Shown here in pieces: positions 5,927 through 7,005 of a DNA stretch of 7,005 nt. A program made the position numbers and the translations under genes. The stretch's first letter is position 1; each line of letters begins with the position of its first letter. The stretch is from JADKIH01 sp031411835 (GTDB taxonomy: Bacteria; Bacteroidota; Bacteroidia; AKYH767-A; 2013-40CM-41-45). The stretch lies in contig JANOBV010000181.1 in assembly GCA_031411835.1 (NCBI GenBank), positions 1 through 7,005 on the forward strand. Direction: 5' to 3'. Below the pieces are notes generated by a model. That model saw nothing but the letters and a program-made list of their open reading frames with translations. It made no database searches and was not told the origin of the DNA.

Positions 5927-6538
5927 ATGAAAACTATTCGTACCGTTTATATCAATGACAAGCCGTTGGTCTTTTTTTATATTTACAATGAATCTGTTCC
6001 AAATGAATATTCCGGCTATAACGTCTTGAATGAAGAGAATTCCTCGATTGATGATGCAATTAGTCTTTTGGAGAATGGAAAAGAAAGCGGAGTGATTTTC
6101 ATGAGCGAAGAAGTCAAAGAAAGTTGGAAGAATTTTGTTTCGCGGTATATAGTGATTGTAGCTGCAGGGGGATTAGTAAAGAACGACAAAGATCAATATC
6201 TGTTTATTTTTCGTCTAGGAAAATGGGATCTGCCAAAAGGTAAAGCCGAATATGATGAAACTCCGGAAATGACAGCACTTCGTGAAGTAGAAGAAGAATG
6301 CGGTTTGAAAAATCTCAAGATAGAAAAAGAGCTAACGAAAACATTTCATACATACAGAGAAAAGGGGAAATCGATTCTGAAAAAAACACATTGGTTTGAA
6401 ATGAGTATTGGGGGCGAGCAAAATTTGATTCCTCAAACCGAAGAGGGGATTACAGAAGTAAAATGGATTTCTTCGGACAAAATCAAGAGTGAAGTATTGG
6501 GGAATACTTATGTTTCGATACGGGGGATCTTCACATGA
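5927..6538 (+). CDS. NUDIX hydrolase, substrate unknown
   Basis: A 203-residue cytoplasmic protein with a complete NUDIX box: G105-x5-E111-x7-R119-E-V-E-E-E-C-G-L127. These residues bind the divalent metal and cleave a nucleoside diphosphate linked to another group. A family-specific N-terminal domain of about 75 residues (starting MKTIRTVYINDKPL) precedes the NUDIX fold, which begins at about I76-V-I-V-A-A-G-G-L. Substrate specificity cannot be read from the sequence, though ADP-sugar or (d)NTP-type substrates are typical. I chose the internal ATG because homologues of this Bacteroidota type, as I recall them, begin at the K-I/T-x-x-x-N-D-K-P-L segment, and because of the GGAG upstream. An in-frame ATG at 5849 would add 26 basic residues lying largely in the probable promoter region. 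It is divergent from pyrE. Its stop falls 3 bases before the stem of repeat element 3, and coaD follows in the same direction. Confidence 0.88.
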   Translation: MKTIRTVYINDKPLVFFYIYNESVPNEYSGYNVLNEENSSIDDAISLLENGKESGVIFMSEEVKESWKNFVSRYIVIVAAGGLVKNDKDQYLFIFRLGKWDLPKGKAEYDETPEMTALREVEEECGLKNLKIEKELTKTFHTYREKGKSILKKTHWFEMSIGGEQNLIPQTEEGITEVKWISSDKIKSEVLGNTYVSIRGIFT

Positions 6539-6541
6539 TAT

Positions 6542-6678
6542 CGCTTATTTGTTTAAGGTTTAAAGTTTAATGTTGCTGCACAGCATAATTCAAATTATAG
6601 CTATCGATTAAATTGAAAAATGCGACTTCAAATTAGATATGGCGTAACTTTAAACATTAAACCTTAAACAATTAAGCG
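6542..6678. repeat. Palindromic element 3: GTTTAAN heptad arms between the NUDIX gene and coaD
   Basis: An inverted repeat with a stem of about 33 bp and three mismatches (6542-6574 with 6646-6678) around a 71-nt loop. The left arm reads CGCTTATTT, then heptads GTTTAAG, GTTTAAA, GTTTAAT and a partial GTT. The right arm on the minus strand reads CGCTTAATT, then GTTTAAG, GTTTAAT, GTTTAAA and GTT. Period and architecture are those of the two GTGAGTA-type elements, but the heptad sequence is different. The loop contains a 9-bp direct repeat, TTCAAATTA (6589-6597 and 6627-6635), and a small TGCTG-CA-CAGCA palindrome. The element begins 3 bases after the NUDIX stop. No U-run follows the stem, so a standard intrinsic terminator is not supported. 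Confidence 0.85.
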
Positions 6679-6688
6679 CACAGAATTA

Positions 6689-6696
6689 TATATTTG
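6689..6696 (+). promoter_or_regulatory. Candidate -7 promoter element for coaD
   Basis: TATATTTG matches TAnnTTTG exactly, with start of transcription expected near 6702 and a leader of about 40 nt. There is no good TTTG at the -33 position. The best candidate there is a TTA at 6664-6666 inside the right arm of repeat element 3. If real, the promoter lets coaD be read independently of the NUDIX gene and of the palindrome. Confidence 0.38.
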
Positions 6697-6741
6697 CCCG
6701 ATTGACTTTCTTTCCTAACTTCGTATTTCAACTAAACAAAA

Positions 6742-7005
6742 ATGAGTAAACGCATTGCAGTATTTCCGGGGTCATTTGATCCAATTACGAAAGGCCATGA
6801 AGAGATCATTAGAAGAGGCTTGCCTTTGTTTGATGAATTAATAATTGGTATCGGATACAATACGAACAAGCATTATTTTTTCTCTCAAGATAGACGCGAA
6901 CATTTTATCGCAAAAACTTTTGAGAATGAGCCGAAAGTAAAAGTGCAACGTTATTCAGGGTTGACTGTTGAATTTTGTAAGCAAGTTGGTGCACAATATA
7001 TTCTT
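6742..7005 (+). CDS. coaD: Phosphopantetheine adenylyltransferase CoaD, N-terminal 88 residues
   Basis: The first 88 codons of a gene that runs past the right edge (family length about 150-165 residues). CoaD transfers AMP from ATP to 4'-phosphopantetheine, giving dephospho-CoA, the penultimate and often rate-controlling step of CoA synthesis. The N-terminus has the nucleotidyltransferase signature P9-G-S-F-D-P-I-T-K-G-H19: S11 and the T16-x-G-H19 motif bind ATP and stabilise the transition state. A second conserved segment, R75-Y-S-G-L-T-V-E-F (about 75-83), contacts pantetheine in this family. The ATG start gives the expected distance to the first motif. The gene is preceded by an A-rich leader (AAACAAAA) rather than a Shine-Dalgarno, which is normal for Bacteroidota. 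Confidence 0.96.
   Translation, partial: MSKRIAVFPGSFDPITKGHEEIIRRGLPLFDELIIGIGYNTNKHYFFSQDRREHFIAKTFENEPKVKVQRYSGLTVEFCKQVGAQYIL

Overview
The window looks like ordinary chromosomal DNA from a member of the Bacteroidota, probably near Chitinophagales/Sphingobacteriales, though no genus can be named. The evidence is the gene neighbourhood (cdsA, DUF2007, LUD protein, ftsH, rsfS, birA, SRPBCC protein, pyrE, NUDIX, coaD), the AT-rich sequence, the near absence of Shine-Dalgarno sites, and several matches to the TAnnTTTG -7 promoter element of this phylum. All ten genes appear intact except the two cut by the window edges (cdsA at the left, coaD at the right).

Layout. Positions 1-3701 are all minus strand, read right to left: rsfS (ribosome silencing), ftsH (membrane protease), a LUD-domain protein, a small DUF2007 protein and the start of cdsA (CDP-diacylglycerol synthesis). 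The last three are tightly spaced or overlapping. birA (biotin ligase without a DNA-binding domain) leaves divergently on the plus strand. It converges on a second minus-strand unit, pyrE followed by an SRPBCC protein. Divergent from pyrE come a NUDIX hydrolase and then coaD (coenzyme A synthesis) on the plus strand. No mobile-element gene, tRNA, rRNA or CRISPR array was seen, and no gene-free stretch exceeds about 205 bases.

The genes are mostly housekeeping: translation control, membrane protein quality control, phospholipid, pyrimidine, biotin and CoA metabolism. Biotin loading of acetyl-CoA carboxylase, CoA supply and CdsA all bear on lipid synthesis, but no single pathway unites the set.

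The unusual content is between the genes. The three largest intergenic gaps (ftsH/LUD, birA/SRPBCC, NUDIX/coaD) each hold a 137-174 bp palindromic element. Its arms are tandem 7-base units reading inward, and it encloses a 64-91 nt unrelated loop. Two elements use GTGAGTA/GTAAGTA-type heptads and the third uses GTTTAAN heptads, but in each element the two arms match each other. Both heptad types contain stop triplets, and a period of 7 places these in all three frames. The elements sit at gene 3' ends: one supplies the last four codons and the stop of ftsH, and another supplies the last base of the SRPBCC stop codon. This looks like a family of heptad-armed interspersed palindromes and is the feature most worth following up.
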